Shown piece by piece: positions 62,433-64,000 of a DNA stretch of 64,000 nt. This DNA is from JBDRCU01 sp043821485 (lineage in GTDB: Bacteria; Patescibacteriota; Minisyncoccia; 2-02-FULL-40-12; IGHO2-01-FULL-4-A), in NCBI GenBank assembly GCA_043821485.1, contig JBDRCU010000057.1, positions 21,970 to 85,969 on the forward strand. The letters run 5' to 3'. Each line of letters begins with the position of its first letter. Position 1 is the stretch's first letter. The position numbers and the translations under genes were made by a program. The notes beneath the pieces were generated by a model. The model was not told the DNA's origin. It saw nothing but the letters and a program-made list of their open reading frames with translations, and did not search any database.

Positions 62433-63228
62433 AAGATTTTTTAAAAAAACAATCAAAGATTTCAAGTGGACTGCTTTAATTTATGCCATAATTGTTGTTG
62501 CTTATGCAGTTATGATAATAGGATTTTTCCCGTCTATCAGAGATAATGCAGGAAGTTTTGAGGAACTTCTTGAGGTTTATCCTGAATCTCTTATGGATGC
62601 ATTTGGAGTGACAGCAGAAAGTTTCTCCAGTCTTGAGGGATTTTTGTCAGTTGAATACCTTTCATTCGTATGGGTAATGATTGTTACGATTTTAATATTT
62701 ACCCTTAGTGCTTCGTCTGTGGCGGGGGAGATAGATAAAGGTATCTCGGAGTTTTCCTTTACGCTTCCTGTAAAAAGATGGCGCATAGCTCTTGGAAAAT
62801 TCGGTGCTGCGTATTTAATTTATGCTTTCGTTGCTTTGGCGACAGTTCTTAGTATTATGCTTGGAGCTGCCATGGTAGGGGAGTCTTTTAATCTTGGAGG
62901 CATGGGTGCATTTCTTCTCGTAGCCTTTGCTATGGGATTTTTCTTGCTTACTCTTACTTCATTTGTATCCGCATTCTCACGTACCAAGGGTAGAGTTTAT
63001 GGAATATGTGGAGCATTCCTTGGAGTATCGTATTTATTACATATACTTAATGGTATCAGTGAAAGCGTTTCAAGCGTCTACTATTTCTCGTTTTTTAAAT
63101 ATTATGGCAATACGCAGGAGGTATTACTTTCTGGAGATATTAATCTTGTAAATATTGGAGTATTCGTAGTGTTTGGTGCAGTATTTTTAGGTTTTACTCT
63201 CTGGATTCTTGAAAAAAGGGATTTGTAG
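62410..63228 (+). CDS. ABC-2 type transporter permease
   Basis: 272 residues with six hydrophobic segments, in the ABC-2 permease arrangement (WTALIYAIIVVAYAVMIIGF; VAGEIDKGISEFSFTLPVKR, which is typical). It overlaps the ATPase gene by 23 nt; an alternative ATG at 62428 still overlaps. It forms the membrane half of the transporter. Confidence 0.88.
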   Translation: MATPNMDKRFFKKTIKDFKWTALIYAIIVVAYAVMIIGFFPSIRDNAGSFEELLEVYPESLMDAFGVTAESFSSLEGFLSVEYLSFVWVMIVTILIFTLSASSVAGEIDKGISEFSFTLPVKRWRIALGKFGAAYLIYAFVALATVLSIMLGAAMVGESFNLGGMGAFLLVAFAMGFFLLTLTSFVSAFSRTKGRVYGICGAFLGVSYLLHILNGISESVSSVYYFSFFKYYGNTQEVLLSGDINLVNIGVFVVFGAVFLGFTLWILEKRDL

Positions 63229-63262
63229 TATAATTAGAGGATATATCAAATAGGCGCCTTTT

Positions 63263-63541
63263 ATGTTATTTTTCTGGGGATCAAATAAAAAGATAGTTTC
63301 TGAACGTGAATTCCGTGATGTACGATCACGTTTGCGTTCGCGCGGATTAAGCGGTGATGAAGTAGATAAGGTTGGAATGATTTTTCGCGCAGACATTGAT
63401 GAACCAGAATCAATGCAAAGAGGAATTGACGAGCAGGAGATTGAACGGGGGATAAAATGGATGAGGGAGAATACAAGAATTCATCGTTTATCTCAATCAA
63501 GAATTGATATTATTGATGAGGAATTAAGAAAAAGATTGTGA
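63263..63541 (+). CDS. Small hydrophilic helical protein, unknown
   Basis: 92 residues, highly charged (EREFRDVRSRLRSRGLSGDE, REL-type helices), without membrane segments. A possible helical hairpin. I do not recognise a family. It sits between the ABC permease and the NUDIX gene, 12 nt before the latter. Confidence 0.6.
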   Translation: MLFFWGSNKKIVSEREFRDVRSRLRSRGLSGDEVDKVGMIFRADIDEPESMQRGIDEQEIERGIKWMRENTRIHRLSQSRIDIIDEELRKRL

Positions 63542-63553
63542 TAGATTAGTTTT

Positions 63554-63985
63554 ATGTGCGGATACAAGAAATCTGAAACCGAAGATGGCAGGCAGGTGCA
63601 TTATGCTTCAGGTGCAATTATTGAACGAGATGGCAAATATTTATTAATGGATCGTATGCATCCGCCATTTGGTTTCGCATGTTCTGCCGGACATATTGAC
63701 GAAGGTGAGACACCAGAGGAGACTGTTGTTCGTGAAGTTGAAGAAGAAACTGGTCTTAAGGTTACTAAGTATGAATTAGTTATGAATACCGTGGATGAAG
63801 GTCATGCATGTTCTCATGGAGTTGACGTACACGAATGGTCTGTATATAGATGTGAGGTAACAGGGGAGATGAAGTTTAATCTAGAAGAAGCCAAGTCTAT
63901 AGATTGGTATTCCTCGGAAGAAATGAAGCAGATTAAGATTGAACCTATCTGGGAGTATATTTTTAAGAAGTTAAAGATCATATGA
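63554..63985 (+). CDS. NUDIX hydrolase
   Basis: 143 residues. The Nudix box is intact: GHIDEGETPEETVVREVEEE and TGL (G-x5-E-x7-REV-x-EE-x-G). It hydrolyses nucleoside diphosphate-linked compounds; the substrate is not predictable. The stop overlaps the next start by 4 nt. Confidence 0.9.
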   Translation: MCGYKKSETEDGRQVHYASGAIIERDGKYLLMDRMHPPFGFACSAGHIDEGETPEETVVREVEEETGLKVTKYELVMNTVDEGHACSHGVDVHEWSVYRCEVTGEMKFNLEEAKSIDWYSSEEMKQIKIEPIWEYIFKKLKII

Positions 63986-64000
63986 AAAAGAAAAAGATAA
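63982..64000 (+). CDS. Start of a further gene, cut by the window edge
   Basis: ATG at 63982 overlaps the NUDIX stop (ATGA) and opens MKKKKI before the window ends. Only the coupling argues for a gene. Confidence 0.35.

Noticed and set aside
1..64000. CRISPR array, rRNA genes or prophage
   Set aside because: No regularly spaced repeats, no rRNA-like segments and no phage structural genes were seen.

Overview
The window looks like a stretch of chromosome from a Candidate Phyla Radiation (Patescibacteria) bacterium, probably Parcubacteria-like; I cannot fix the lineage from sequence alone. The signs are an A+T-rich background, many small anchored or secreted proteins of unknown function, a half-length MFS protein, an XRE-MurA fusion, an RRM RNA-binding protein, a free-standing LAGLIDADG protein, almost no Shine-Dalgarno (SD) sequences in front of the housekeeping genes, and a compact information-processing set. 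UGA is a normal stop codon: prfB (RF2) is present with its autoregulatory +1 frameshift, so this is not a UGA-recoded Gracilibacteria/SR1 genome.

Layout. 1-2300: two toxin-antitoxin pairs (a truncated Panacea antitoxin with a RelE-like toxin, then an RHH antitoxin with a paralogous toxin), a half MFS protein, a small beta-carbonic-anhydrase-like protein and a transposase remnant. 3249-9291: XRE-MurA with a palindromic operator candidate, a sugar-nucleotide epimerase, glyA, tRNA-Arg and small membrane proteins. 9352-27400: recG, holA, a DUF3048 protein, polA, tsaE, yraN, a LysM/M23 peptidase, comM, a DksA-like protein, pnp, a NYN protein, rpsO and a Xer recombinase. 27419-31312: anchored proteins. 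31382-41474: tmRNA (ssrA), a two-gene surface protease cluster (subtilisin plus caspase-like), an RRM protein, smpB, a small-RNA candidate, a broken NYN gene and htrA. 41546-53228: argS, ileS with a histidine-phosphatase insertion, recO, a surface protein, glyS and a LAGLIDADG protein. 53809-64000: an M16 peptidase, tRNA-Thr, prfB-ftsE-ftsX, tRNA-Gln, a cupin, a BASS transporter, an ABC transporter and a NUDIX hydrolase.

The most unusual feature is a set of eight visibly more G+C-rich islands (near 2302-3190, 7160-7570, 16670-17105, 31766-32560, 43293-44335, 53300-53770, 55200-55470 and 59740-61290). Each holds one orphan gene with a strong SD and its own stem-loops. The resident genes instead often have a -10 box only 6-9 nt before the start codon and no SD, suggesting leaderless mRNAs. 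Two islands are bounded by direct repeats that duplicate the 3' end of the adjacent gene: 14 bp from the tmRNA 3' end and 21 bp from the argS 3' end. Two islands share a conserved terminator. I infer a family of small integrated single-gene elements with no integrase of their own.

How the genes work together: tmRNA and SmpB form the trans-translation pair. PNPase, rpsO and NYN proteins cluster as an RNA-metabolism neighbourhood. MurA, FtsEX, the LysM/M23 peptidase and DUF3048/DUF11-like surface proteins belong to the envelope. RecG, PolA, HolA, RecO, ComM, YraN and Xer cover DNA replication, repair and uptake.
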